This document shows, in pieces, positions 7,857 to 15,871 of a stretch of DNA of 64,000 nucleotides. Numbering within the stretch: position 1 is the stretch's first letter; each line of letters opens with the position of its first letter. The DNA lies in NCBI RefSeq assembly GCF_009707515.1, contig NZ_WLYI01000009.1:62001-126000 (forward strand). Direction: 5' to 3'. The DNA is from Pseudomonas karstica (GTDB taxonomy: Bacteria; Pseudomonadota; Gammaproteobacteria; Pseudomonadales; Pseudomonadaceae). A program made the translations under genes and the position numbers. The notes beneath the pieces were generated by a model that saw nothing but the letters and a program-made list of their open reading frames with translations, made no database searches and had not been told where the DNA came from.

Positions 7857-8368
7857 ACCCGCTCTGGCTGCGAATCCTTCCTTATATAGCAGCGGTGGCC
7901 ATAGTCCTGGTCGGCCTGTTCATGGCATACGGTCATGGCCAGTCGGTCACGGATGCTGAGTGGCAGGTCAAGTGGAGCGCTAGGGATACCATGGACGCCA
8001 CAGCCAAAGCCGCCAACGAATCCACCGAACGGGCAAAAGAGCAGGCCCGCCAACAGACAATCAACAAGGTGATTCAGGATGGACAACAGATCATTGACCA
8101 GGCGACTGCTGATGCTTCCACTGCTCGCGCTTCTGCTGGCAGCCTGCAGCTCACCGTCGACAGGCTTACCGACCAGCTCTCAACCGGTCAAGCCGGCGTC
8201 AATTCCTGCACTACCGCCGCAAGCCAGGCAGCTACCCGCGCCGTCATGGTGTTTGCCGACGTGCTCAAGCGCGCTGATCAGAGAGCGGGAGACCTGGCGG
8301 CAGATGCTGATCAAGGCCGGAGCAGGGGAGTGACCTGCGAGCGGGCATATGAGGGCCTTGGGGGATAG
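7853..8368 (+). CDS. Inner-membrane spanin Rz-like protein
   Basis: The protein has 171 residues. One N-terminal membrane segment (about residues 8-26) is followed by a long charged helical region rich in A, Q, E and K, the layout of Rz-type i-spanins (DUF2514-like in Pseudomonas phages). It overlaps the endolysin by 4 bases and contains the outer-membrane partner in another frame at 8079-8333. In the family, Rz and Rz1 span the periplasm and fuse the inner and outer membranes in the last step of lysis. The start is fixed by the ATGA overlap. Confidence 0.85.
   Translation: MNPLWLRILPYIAAVAIVLVGLFMAYGHGQSVTDAEWQVKWSARDTMDATAKAANESTERAKEQARQQTINKVIQDGQQIIDQATADASTARASAGSLQLTVDRLTDQLSTGQAGVNSCTTAASQAATRAVMVFADVLKRADQRAGDLAADADQGRSRGVTCERAYEGLGG
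8079..8333 (+). CDS. Outer-membrane spanin lipoprotein Rz1, nested in Rz
   Basis: The 84-residue protein is encoded wholly inside the Rz gene in a different frame. It has a basic N-terminus, a leucine-rich hydrophobic stretch and a lipobox ending LLAAC with the lipidated Cys at residue 23. The mature part is short and proline-rich, as in Rz1 proteins. Nested Rz1 is a well-known lambda arrangement, which argues this is a true gene and not a chance overlap. Confidence 0.85.
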   Translation: MDNRSLTRRLLMLPLLALLLAACSSPSTGLPTSSQPVKPASIPALPPQARQLPAPSWCLPTCSSALIRERETWRQMLIKAGAGE

Positions 8369-8369
8369 G

Positions 8370-8696
8370 TCATGGTAGTGGCCTGATCAGTTCAGGTCCC
8401 TTGTTGCGCACATTGCCAACGGCTGTGTCGACCCTGAACCACTCGAAAGCCTCGACTGGCTCGCCCTGGTGCAACACCATCTGCTCGGCGCGTTCTTTGG
8501 GTGTTGCTGGATCCAGTCATTCTCTGGCCAAGTCCGGCGTCAGCGCCACGGGTCGCCGATCGTGAATGTCAACCATGCTTACGGTGCTGTCGGCGGTGAT
8601 GATCACGAAGCAATCATGTTCACTTGGGCCTTCATCGGCGTCGGGTAATTGGCCGATGGCCGCGCAAAGTACCGCCTCGATCTCTTGGTGTCCCAG
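8370..8696 (-). pseudogene. SRAP (YedK-type) protein, C-terminal fragment
   Basis: The reverse strand reads the C-terminal half of an SOS-response-associated peptidase: FVIITADSTVSMVDIHDRRPV, then LTPDLARE, a TGA in place of the conserved Trp codon, then LDPATPKERAEQM and VGNVRNKGPELI. SRAP proteins bind abasic sites in single-stranded DNA through their N-terminal Cys. That N-terminal part, with the Cys2, is missing, and the frame also closes upstream at 8697. The fragment is therefore dead. The TGA could have arisen from TGG by one base change. Confidence 0.72.
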
Positions 8697-8749
8697 TTAG
8701 TTGATGGGGGGCGATCGCCGAGAGGCGCAAACGCCTACGGTCCTTGGGC

Positions 8750-8806
8750 GCGCAAGACGGCCGAGGGGGCGCAAGACGGCCGAGGGGGCGCAAGACGGCC
8801 GAGGGG
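8750..8806. repeat. Perfect 19-bp tandem repeat, three copies
   Basis: The unit GCGCAAGACGGCCGAGGGG occurs three times with no mismatch, followed by a partial fourth copy (GCGC). It lies in an otherwise unassigned stretch between the SRAP fragment and the next gene. The length is not a multiple of three per unit, so it would shift frame if translated. Confidence 0.9.
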
Positions 8807-9062
8807 GCGCATACCAGCGTTACATTTGGAGGATAGTTAACGGTCAGCCCGGCGCAGCGAGCGGCCATGGTTAATGGGTACCAGGCTGGCCGGCCGGACA
8901 CTAGGTCGCGACCGTGAAACTCTAGCTTGAGATTCAATCCGGTGCTGGCTGAGGCGATGGAAGGGCTGAGTCTAGGTTGTTTACTGGCGGCGGTTTTGAC
9001 GATTCAGGGGAAAACTGTCAGCTTGTTCAGCCACCTTCTGAGGATATCTTGAGGCAAAGACA
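8807..9062. other. Unassigned intergenic stretch
   Basis: Together with 8697-8749 this flanks the tandem repeat. A reverse frame (8937 to 8632) is open but runs through the repeat and over the SRAP fragment in another frame; I see no family resemblance. The last 20 bases hold GAGG ahead of the ATG at 9063. Confidence 0.4.
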
Positions 9063-10310
9063 ATGGATCAAGATCGTGTCCATAGAGATACTCTGTACTC
9101 CGAAGTATGGGCTAGGCCTATGGCTTCCCTTGCTCCCAAATACGGAGTTTCTGCAGTGTTCCTATCGCGGGTTTGTGCCCGCTTGAACATACCTTGCCCA
9201 CCGCGAGGTTATTGGGCAAGGAAGCATTCGGGGCAGAGGACAGAGACTCCTCCCTTGCCCGCGCCTACGGTCGGCATTCCTACCGAGTGGAGAAGGGGGG
9301 ACCAGCTACCCCGCATGGCTGGACCTGAACCGGCTATGCCTAACCCGAAGAAGGCCAGTGCCCACAGCGCAATATTGATGGGATCGCTGAACTCATTCAT
9401 CAGCGGGAGAATTGCTGGCGACGGCTATCTCAAACCGGCGAAACGAAATCTCCCTGACCTTGTAGTTACAGAATCCTCTCTCCGTAGGGCCGCGTCAGTT
9501 CTGCAGAAACTTGCTAACAGCTTTCGTGATGCCAGCTGTCGAATTTCAGTTGCCTGTAGTGACGGTCGGTATACACGTAAGGTACTAGGGGATGAGGAGG
9601 GCCGGTTGAAGAGATCGGGTTTTGAAACAGATCTTTGGTCACCGGGCCGACCGACATTGGCCTTCATTGGTGAGGTAGCGATCGGGCTGAGTATCTACGA
9701 ACAAACAGTAGAAAAAGAGATGGTGTACCTCGATGGGCGGTATGTGCCGGTCAAGGAGGCCAAAGAAATTAAGCCCGGGCTTTGGGATCGGAAAACGAAG
9801 ACATTTTACCGTCGGAGTACTCAGCGTGTTGCCTCCAAACGTCTGTGCTTAAGAGCTTATAGCCCATATTCGCGATTGAGTTGGGAATATACCTGGACGG
9901 AGGACAAAGGAAGCCTGGTTAGACAGTGTGACGCCATCGTTGCGTATTTGGTGGACAGGGCGGTGACCTTAACGCTCGAGGTCGAAAGGGCTGATCGGCA
10001 AGCGGATGAAGAGCGAAAGCGATGGGAGGCTGAGCGCGCAATTGCGATCTCGCGACACGAGCGATCTCTAATTATTCAGGCCCGAGAAGACTCTCTACAA
10101 AATCTACTGAAAATTATTGAAGCATGGAACCATGACAGGAAGCTTCAGGAATTCTTCGACGAGATTACTGCCAGGTCAGTCGATATGAATAGCGAAGGTC
10201 GAGCGCAGCTTTTAGCAAAGGTTCACGAGGCGAAAAACCTGCTTGCGTGCGCTGACAGTATTGAGGCGCTGATGTCATGGGTGTCGCCACCACCGAAACC
10301 GGCAGAGTAG
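9063..10310 (+). CDS. Conserved hypothetical protein with N-terminal helix-turn-helix-like motif
   Basis: This 415-residue protein has a distinctive N-terminus of about 45 residues: LYSEVWARPMASLAPKYGVS, then FLSRVCARLNIPCPPRGYWA. The pattern (an Arg/Leu-Tyr-x-x-Val-Trp start, then a YGVS..xL turn, then IPxPPxGYW) is shared by a set of proteobacterial proteins of unknown function and looks like a compact DNA-binding helix-turn-helix. The middle is mixed alpha/beta with several Trp/Tyr, and residues about 300-360 form a charged helix (EVERADRQADEERKRWEAER). There is no signal peptide, membrane segment or nuclease motif that I can identify. It sits alone between prophage remnants and ssrA, so it is probably cargo. 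Function unknown. Confidence 0.75.
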   Translation: MDQDRVHRDTLYSEVWARPMASLAPKYGVSAVFLSRVCARLNIPCPPRGYWARKHSGQRTETPPLPAPTVGIPTEWRRGDQLPRMAGPEPAMPNPKKASAHSAILMGSLNSFISGRIAGDGYLKPAKRNLPDLVVTESSLRRAASVLQKLANSFRDASCRISVACSDGRYTRKVLGDEEGRLKRSGFETDLWSPGRPTLAFIGEVAIGLSIYEQTVEKEMVYLDGRYVPVKEAKEIKPGLWDRKTKTFYRRSTQRVASKRLCLRAYSPYSRLSWEYTWTEDKGSLVRQCDAIVAYLVDRAVTLTLEVERADRQADEERKRWEAERAIAISRHERSLIIQAREDSLQNLLKIIEAWNHDRKLQEFFDEITARSVDMNSEGRAQLLAKVHEAKNLLACADSIEALMSWVSPPPKPAE

Positions 10311-10688
10311 AACAAACTATCGGCGATAGGGCGCGTATGCCATTCACATGCTGTCACTCAGCCTTGATGGCTTACTTCGGCATGCGAAAAAGCCACTCGG
10401 CGACTGAATCACTTACCCTTTGCGAAATGAAAGTTTCCGTCTAACCCTACCGAGACCTACACGCACTCATTGGGTGTAAATGGCGCCAAATGAGAGTTGG
10501 GTTTTAGACAGCACCTGTCTGTACTCCGCCTGATATAAGGCCAGGTAGTGCTTTGGGTGTGGGTATGTCAGAGTTGTTGACCCCTGATTTACGTTGAATG
10601 GAGCTAAGATTGTACGCTGAGTGTCGGCAGAGGATCAGATACGAAAAGCTGTTGAGCGCGGCAATAGCACCGCTCCTTGATTGACCCC
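10311..10688. other. Intergenic stretch with no recognised gene
   Basis: 378 bases between two convergent accessory genes. I see no convincing frame, RNA gene or repeat; base composition is lower in GC than the core genome to the right. Confidence 0.5.
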
Positions 10689-11303
10689 CTATATCTCCAT
10701 CGTTGACCAGTAGTCGATTGTCTTGCAATCAATCTTCTTGATCAGCCGGTTGTAGATATCAGTCCTGATTCCGCCCTTCTCGCCCATTATCTTGACGTTC
10801 GATGCATACGATTGCAGCGCGATTTTCATGAAACCGTTGGAGCTAAGAGCCTTAAGGTGCAGCAAAGTTTTTTGATCAGCAAAAACCTCAGCGCCCACAA
10901 GATCCATCGTCCTATCAGATGTGTTGAAATTCTTCTGTTTTCTGAAGTCCAACGCATGCATCAGCTCGTGGTGGAGAGAATTGTATCTCCAGAGCCAAAC
11001 GAGGTCTTCTCGCGTCCCTTCAGGCATGCAGTTTTCGTTGACGAATACGGCGCTACAACCCCTGCCGGCCAAGAGGAAATTTATCGTAATCCCTCCTGCC
11101 CCTTCTATGCCGTATTTTTCTAAGTCAGCCGTGTCATCGTTGAAGTAGAGTTTTTCATCGTATTTAACCTTGCAGATGTCCAAAAGGTCGGTGCGCTCGC
11201 TCATCTGCTTGGAGGGAACAAGATATACGTCCGATGTAAGGCCAGCATATCGACTGACTAGTTTTCTGTAGGCATCTTCAAAGACTTCAACACCGAGCAT
11301 CAT
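10689..11303 (-). CDS. Putative HExxH zinc metallopeptidase-like protein
   Basis: This 204-residue protein carries LHHELMHALDF, an HExxH zinc-binding motif at residues 112-116 preceded by another His. About 25 residues later VGAEVFAD offers Glu139 as a possible third ligand, as in gluzincin-like peptidases. No signal peptide or membrane segment is seen, so it is likely cytoplasmic. There is a short hydrophobic segment (GGITINFLLAG) before the motif. I do not recognise a named family. The gene is AT-rich for this genome and lies 174 bases from the 3' end of ssrA, so it is probably island cargo. Whether it is an effector, toxin, host-modifying peptidase or structural zincin cannot be told. Confidence 0.7.
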   Translation of the reverse strand: MMLGVEVFEDAYRKLVSRYAGLTSDVYLVPSKQMSERTDLLDICKVKYDEKLYFNDDTADLEKYGIEGAGGITINFLLAGRGCSAVFVNENCMPEGTREDLVWLWRYNSLHHELMHALDFRKQKNFNTSDRTMDLVGAEVFADQKTLLHLKALSSNGFMKIALQSYASNVKIMGEKGGIRTDIYNRLIKKIDCKTIDYWSTMEI

Positions 11304-11426
11304 TCGACATCCTTGCGCTTGAGCGACTTATCGTTGGGAATCTCGTCCGCCTAGGAATCTTCGTACGCGTTCGACCGGGGCTGTCATTAAGCTGGCATAA
11401 CCGAGCCAAAACCACCCATTCAGGCA

Positions 11427-11460
11427 CAAAAAAGGCACTTGCGATAAACGCTAAGTGCCT
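11427..11460 (-). terminator. Terminator of ssrA
   Basis: On the minus strand an 11-12 bp stem (AGGCACTTAGCG with CGCAAGTGCCT) is followed by six T. It lies 17 bases beyond the 3' end of tmRNA. Confidence 0.85.
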
Positions 11461-11477
11461 GATTTGTATAGCTTATT

Positions 11478-11871
11478 TGGTGGAGCCGGGGGGATTTGAA
11501 CCCCCGTCCGCCAGTACTCCGCTGTCGGTACTACATGCTTAGCCGTGTCTATTAAGTTAACCCTCAGCGACCCGACGGGCAGGGTGCTTTGGGCGAGTTG
11601 TGTAAGTTTTAGCCGCTTCGTCCACAACGTACTGCACGGCGATTCTGTTCTATATGACAATCACTTTGGGTTTACAGACATCCCCTAGTGATTGCTGGAC
11701 CCGAAGGTACCAGAAGGGAAGGGCTAAGGCTGCTTACGCAGCGAGAGCGTATTCCCCGTAGGTTTCGTCATTGGCAACTATAGAAAGTTGCAACAGTGGA
11801 TTTACGAGTTCTGTTACCAACTCGGCATGCACCTAAAGTTTCGCAACCGGCGTCGAATCCTAAACGGCCCC
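11478..11871 (-). ncRNA. ssrA: tmRNA (transfer-messenger RNA)
   Basis: The minus strand begins GGGGCCGTTTAGGATTCGACG and ends with a tRNA-like GGTTCAAATCCCCCC arm, CGGCTCC and CCA; the two ends pair as an acceptor stem. The length is 394 bases, normal for gamma-proteobacteria. The tag frame runs from 11775 to 11734 and encodes ANDETYGEYALAA then TAA. tmRNA rescues stalled ribosomes by adding this tag and marking the product for ClpXP-type proteolysis. Its protein partner smpB is 9 kb away. The 3' end faces the prophage/cargo region, consistent with use of ssrA as an integration site. Confidence 0.97.
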
Positions 11872-11930
11872 GTGCTTGTTGCTCGGTGTTTCAAGGTGAG
11901 CGACAAGCCTGCGCAGTGTACGCCAAACGG

Positions 11931-11966
11931 CCACAGAAGGCCAACCCGAAGGTTGGCCTTCTGTGG
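11931..11966 (-). terminator. Perfect 16-bp stem hairpin with UUCG tetraloop
   Basis: CCACAGAAGGCCAACC pairs with its exact complement around TTCG (minus strand). It lies 8 bases beyond the stop of the small secreted protein gene and 60 bases upstream of ssrA, so it most likely ends that gene's transcript. The T-run after it is weak. Confidence 0.6.
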
Positions 11967-11973
11967 TGGCAGG

Positions 11974-12258
11974 TTACTGTTTGCCGCCTTTCTCACTGTC
12001 CTGCAGGTCTTGCAGAGCCTTGGAGGTTATTTCGATACACTTCTTGTCATCACCGGCGGCATGGGCCGCCTTGGCTTGGGATACGGCGGTGTCAATCTCG
12101 CCGCTTTTGCCGCTGGTGTCGGTGGCGAGCAGTGCTTTGCCGTTGTTGATTTTGTCCAGGTTGATTTGGCACAGGTCATCGGTTTTGTCCGCCGCGAACA
12201 CTGGGGATGCCAGCATTGCGACGGTAACAAACAGACCAGCAAGCGCGGAACGCTTCAT
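11974..12258 (-). CDS. Small secreted protein of unknown function
   Basis: This 94-residue protein has a clear signal peptide (MKRSALAGLFVTVAMLASPV) with cleavage predicted after residue 22 (FA-AD). The mature 72 residues are hydrophilic, mostly helical in character, and contain two cysteines (DLCQI and KKCIE) that could form a disulfide in the periplasm. A SGKSGEID-type linker and a lysine-rich end are visible. No named domain is recognised. It stands alone between the D-lactate dehydrogenase gene and ssrA, with its own downstream hairpin. Confidence 0.8.
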   Translation of the reverse strand: MKRSALAGLFVTVAMLASPVFAADKTDDLCQINLDKINNGKALLATDTSGKSGEIDTAVSQAKAAHAAGDDKKCIEITSKALQDLQDSEKGGKQ

Positions 12259-12386
12259 AGGTATCTCCTAGTGCAAAGAGAGCGCAGTGCTGCCGGATTT
12301 TTCGGGCAGCCGACGAGTTCACTGATGAGCCCCGTTTGCCGAGGCTTATGCAGATGACTGCACCGATGCGCAGGGGTTCTGTTTTA

Positions 12387-15203
12387 TTACCCGATTAATG
12401 CGCGCGCCTGGGTGACGCGATCTACCAGATACACCAGTCCGTGATAATCAATCCCTCCATGCTGGCTCAGGCCGATCTCACAGGTGCGGCTGGTGGAGAT
12501 GCCCTCGCTGCAATACTGCACGGCGTCTTTCAGCGAGCGTAGCGAGTGGGCGTTCAACTGCGGCGTGGTGAAGCCTTTGTCACCGGCAAAACCACAGCAG
12601 TGGATGCCTTCGGGGATCACCACATGCTTGCTGCACCGCCGGGCCAAGTCGATCAGGGCCTGGCCTTCTCCCAGGTGCTGGGTGCTGCAGGTGACGTGCA
12701 CGGCGATCGGTGCTTCCTGGGGTGTGAAGTCGAGGCGGTCTATCAGGTGGGTGCGGATAAAACGCACCGGGTCGTAGAGGTCCAGGCGCGTTTCGTCCAG
12801 GTCTTGCGTCAGCCGCAGGGTACAGGGGCTGGTGTCGCAATAGATTGGGTCGAGACCACCGCGGCTGGCGTGGAGCAGGGCGCCGATCAGCTCCTGGCGC
12901 TTGTGCTCGGCGTGTTCAGCGTAGCCTTTGGAGGCAAACGGTTGGCCGCAGCACAGGTTGTCCTGATTGTCCGGAAAGATTACCTGGTAACCGGCTTTTT
13001 CCAGCAACCCACGGGTTTTGTCGTACAGCGACATCTGCTCTTTGTCGTTTGCCGAAGGCCCCATCACCCGTGACACGCAGGCGGCCAGGTACACCACTCG
13101 CGGCCGTTCATCGCTGATGGCAGGGCTGAAGCGAATGGCTTTTTCCGGTTGCGGCATGGCGTTGGTCCATTGGGGGATTTGCCCCTTGGACAATTTGCTC
13201 ACGGAGGCAGAAAGCTTTGCCAGCCGTGGCGCGCCCAAGAGCATCCGTGCGCCATTGGCCACGTGCAAGGTGAGGCGGGCACCTTGCAGTGCCATGGTGA
13301 AATGTGTGGCCAGCCAATCGGCAGTTTTCGTACGGGTAGCGTCGCGGCTGCGCAGTTTTTTCACCAGGTCGCCAGTATTGATGCCTACAGGACAGCGTTG
13401 AGCGCACAACCCGGTCGCGGCGCAGGTCTCAATGCCCTGGTAGTGGTAGGCAGCCTCCAGCGCTGTGGTGCTGATACCCGCGCGTTTTTTTGCCTGGATG
13501 TCGCGCCAGATCACGATGCGCTGGCGCGGGCTCAGGGTCAGGCCTTTTGAGGGGCAAACCGGCTCGCAAAAGCCGCACTCGATGCACTTATCCACAAGCT
13601 CGTCGGCTGCTGGCAGAGGCTTGAGGTGCTTGAGATGGATCTGCGGGTCCTGGCTGAGGACAACGTCCGGGTTGAGAATGCCGTTGGGGTCCAGTAGGCG
13701 CTTGAGCTGCCACATCAATTGGTAGGCATCGCTGCCCCACTCCAGCTCGACGAACGGCGCCATGTTGCGACCGGTCCCATGCTCGGCTTTCAGCGAGCCG
13801 CCGAACTCCACCGCCACCAACTGTGCGACGTCGTCCATGAATGCCTGGTAGCGTGAGACTTCTTCGGCACTGTTGAAGCCCTGGGTGAAGACAAAGTGCA
13901 GATTGCCTTCCAGTGCATGTCCGAAAAGGATGGCTTCGTCGTAATGATGTTTGTCGAAAAGCTCGATCAAACGATTTACGCCGATGGCCAGTTGTTCGAC
14001 CGCAAAGGTCACGTCTTCGATAATTACCGTGGTGCCGGTTTTGCGCACCGCGCCGACGGCGGGGAAGGTGTCCTTGCGGATCGCCCACAGGCGGGCGTTT
14101 TCCACAGGGTCTTCGGTGAAGTCGACTTGCTTCTCCACCGGGAAGTCGGCCAGGGAGGCCATGATCAGCGCCAGTTGTTCGTGGAGCAAGGCGGACGAGG
14201 CGGCGCGGGATTCAATCAGCAGTGCGCAGGCATTATCCGAAAGATGCTGTACGAACGCCGGCATGCCCGGTTTGTTTTGCACCGATCGCAGACTGCGTCG
14301 ATCCAGCAGTTCGACGGCCGAGACCGGTTGGGTTTTCAGTACTGTCACGGCGTTGCAGCAGGTTTCTACAGTGGGGAACACGATCAGCGCCGACGCTTTG
14401 TTGGGATGATCGATCACCGTGTTGTACGTCACCGCGCTGATAAAACCCAGAGTACCCTCGGAACCCACCAATAAATGGCTGAGGATATCCAGTGGCTCGT
14501 CGAAATCCACCAGGGCGTTAAGCGACAGGCCGGTGGTGTTTTTCAGGCGGTATTTGTGGCGGATTCTGGTTGCCAACTCAGCATTTGCCCGCGTCTCGCG
14601 GCCCAGGGTTGCCAGGTGTTCCAGCAGGTCGCCATGGCGCTGGCGGAAGGCCGAGACGCTGGCGGCGTCTTCGGTATCCAGGCAACTGCCGTTGGCCAGC
14701 ACCAGGCGAATCCCTGCAAGGGTGTGGTAGGTATTTTGCGCGGTGCCGCAGCACATCCCGCTGGCGTTGTTGGCGACGATACCGCCGATCTTGCAGGCAT
14801 TGATCGACGCTGGGTCGGGGCCAATCTTGCGCCCGAACGGCGCCAGCCAGGCATTGGCCTGGGCACCGATAACCCCGGGTTGCAGGCGGATTTGCTCGCC
14901 TTGGCCGCGGATCTCGCGAGCGTTCCAATTGTCACCCAGCACAATCAACACCGAATCGCTGATGGCTTGCCCGGAGAGGCTGGTGCCAGCTGCACGAAAG
15001 GTCACCGGCACGCGGTCGCGCTGGGCCAGTTGCAGCAAGGCGACCACCTCGTCCTCTGACTCGACGCGGATCACCAACTGAGGGATCAATCGGTAAAAAC
15101 TGGCGTCGGTGCCAAAGGCCAAGGTGGAAAGCGGATCGTCGAAGCGTCGATCTTTCGGAATCAACTGTGCGACATCAGCAAGAAAAGCAGCAGGCAGTGT
15201 CAT
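12387..15203 (-). CDS. D-lactate dehydrogenase, FAD and Fe-S type (Dld-II-like)
   Basis: The protein has 938 residues. An FAD-binding type-4 domain (about 35-270: TFRAAGTSLSG, GGIVANNASGMCCGT) and an FAD-linked oxidase C-terminal domain (to about 510, with GHALEGNLHF and EHGTGRNMAPF) are fused to a two-cluster 4Fe-4S module (CIECGFCEPVCPSKG and CAATGLCAQRCPVG) and a C-terminal pair of CCG domains (CCGQPFAS, CCGFAGDKG). This layout is that of the membrane-linked D-lactate oxidases found beside lutABC in Shewanella and Pseudomonas. It would oxidise D-lactate to pyruvate and pass electrons to the respiratory chain. The start overlaps the stop of lutC (ATGA), so it is the last gene of the lactate operon. 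A related D-2-hydroxyacid oxidase specificity is possible. Confidence 0.9.
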   Translation of the reverse strand: MTLPAAFLADVAQLIPKDRRFDDPLSTLAFGTDASFYRLIPQLVIRVESEDEVVALLQLAQRDRVPVTFRAAGTSLSGQAISDSVLIVLGDNWNAREIRGQGEQIRLQPGVIGAQANAWLAPFGRKIGPDPASINACKIGGIVANNASGMCCGTAQNTYHTLAGIRLVLANGSCLDTEDAASVSAFRQRHGDLLEHLATLGRETRANAELATRIRHKYRLKNTTGLSLNALVDFDEPLDILSHLLVGSEGTLGFISAVTYNTVIDHPNKASALIVFPTVETCCNAVTVLKTQPVSAVELLDRRSLRSVQNKPGMPAFVQHLSDNACALLIESRAASSALLHEQLALIMASLADFPVEKQVDFTEDPVENARLWAIRKDTFPAVGAVRKTGTTVIIEDVTFAVEQLAIGVNRLIELFDKHHYDEAILFGHALEGNLHFVFTQGFNSAEEVSRYQAFMDDVAQLVAVEFGGSLKAEHGTGRNMAPFVELEWGSDAYQLMWQLKRLLDPNGILNPDVVLSQDPQIHLKHLKPLPAADELVDKCIECGFCEPVCPSKGLTLSPRQRIVIWRDIQAKKRAGISTTALEAAYHYQGIETCAATGLCAQRCPVGINTGDLVKKLRSRDATRTKTADWLATHFTMALQGARLTLHVANGARMLLGAPRLAKLSASVSKLSKGQIPQWTNAMPQPEKAIRFSPAISDERPRVVYLAACVSRVMGPSANDKEQMSLYDKTRGLLEKAGYQVIFPDNQDNLCCGQPFASKGYAEHAEHKRQELIGALLHASRGGLDPIYCDTSPCTLRLTQDLDETRLDLYDPVRFIRTHLIDRLDFTPQEAPIAVHVTCSTQHLGEGQALIDLARRCSKHVVIPEGIHCCGFAGDKGFTTPQLNAHSLRSLKDAVQYCSEGISTSRTCEIGLSQHGGIDYHGLVYLVDRVTQARALIG

Positions 15204-15871
15204 TGGTCCTCCAGAATCAGCACCACCAAGTCTTTTGGGCCATGGGCGCCGTAGGCCAGCACTTGTTCGATATCGGCAGTCTTCGACGGGCCGGACACCA
15301 GCAAGGCATTGGTGGGCATGCCTTGGGCCCAGGCGAATTGCTGCTGGACCTGATAGAAATTATCGTAAATCTCGCTGGCCTTGAGCAGGGCGAAATGCAC
15401 CGGCGGCACCAGGCTCATCAGTCGCGGCTCTTGCGGTGTGGGCCAGATAATCAGGCTACCGGTGGCAGCGATGGCGCCCAAGGTAGCGGTAAGACTGGCC
15501 GGCGTGTCGTTGAACAGTTCGGCTTTCCATGCTTCTACCGGCCGATCGTAGGCTTTAAGCGTTGGCAGCTGTGGATTGTTCGCCCAGTGTTCGGTAATAC
15601 GTCGTCCATGGGGTGTGTCTGGGGCGATCAACAGGCCGGGTAGTTGACGATCCTGTAGCAGCTTTTCCAGTAACCCCGGCCAGTCGGCTGCGGATGTCAG
15701 ATGAATTTCGGTGTGTACCGCCTCCATGAGCTTACGCAGTTGTGGGATGCGTTGCTCCGCAGGGTAGGTGTAGATCTCGGTCACCAATGCTTCGTCAAAG
15801 TTGTCGGGTACGGGCGTGGTACCTGCCAGGCTTTTACGCAACTTGCCGAGGATAGTGTGCTTGGCGCTCAT
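15200..15871 (-). CDS. lutC: Lactate utilisation protein C
   Basis: The protein has 223 residues and belongs to the LUD/YkgG domain family, with LLVSGPSKTADIEQVL and YGAHGPKDLVVLI at the C-terminus, the conserved end of LutC. LutA, B and C together form an iron-sulfur L-lactate oxidase system (LldEFG in Shewanella). The start overlaps lutB by one base (TGATG) and its stop overlaps the next gene, showing tight coupling. Confidence 0.92.
   Translation of the reverse strand: MSAKHTILGKLRKSLAGTTPVPDNFDEALVTEIYTYPAEQRIPQLRKLMEAVHTEIHLTSAADWPGLLEKLLQDRQLPGLLIAPDTPHGRRITEHWANNPQLPTLKAYDRPVEAWKAELFNDTPASLTATLGAIAATGSLIIWPTPQEPRLMSLVPPVHFALLKASEIYDNFYQVQQQFAWAQGMPTNALLVSGPSKTADIEQVLAYGAHGPKDLVVLILEDQ

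Noticed and set aside
8750..8806. CRISPR-like array
   Set aside because: Direct head-to-tail copies without spacers.
8632..8937. Reverse open frame of 101 codons
   Set aside because: It runs through the 19-bp tandem repeat and overlaps the SRAP fragment in another frame; composition is repeat-driven.
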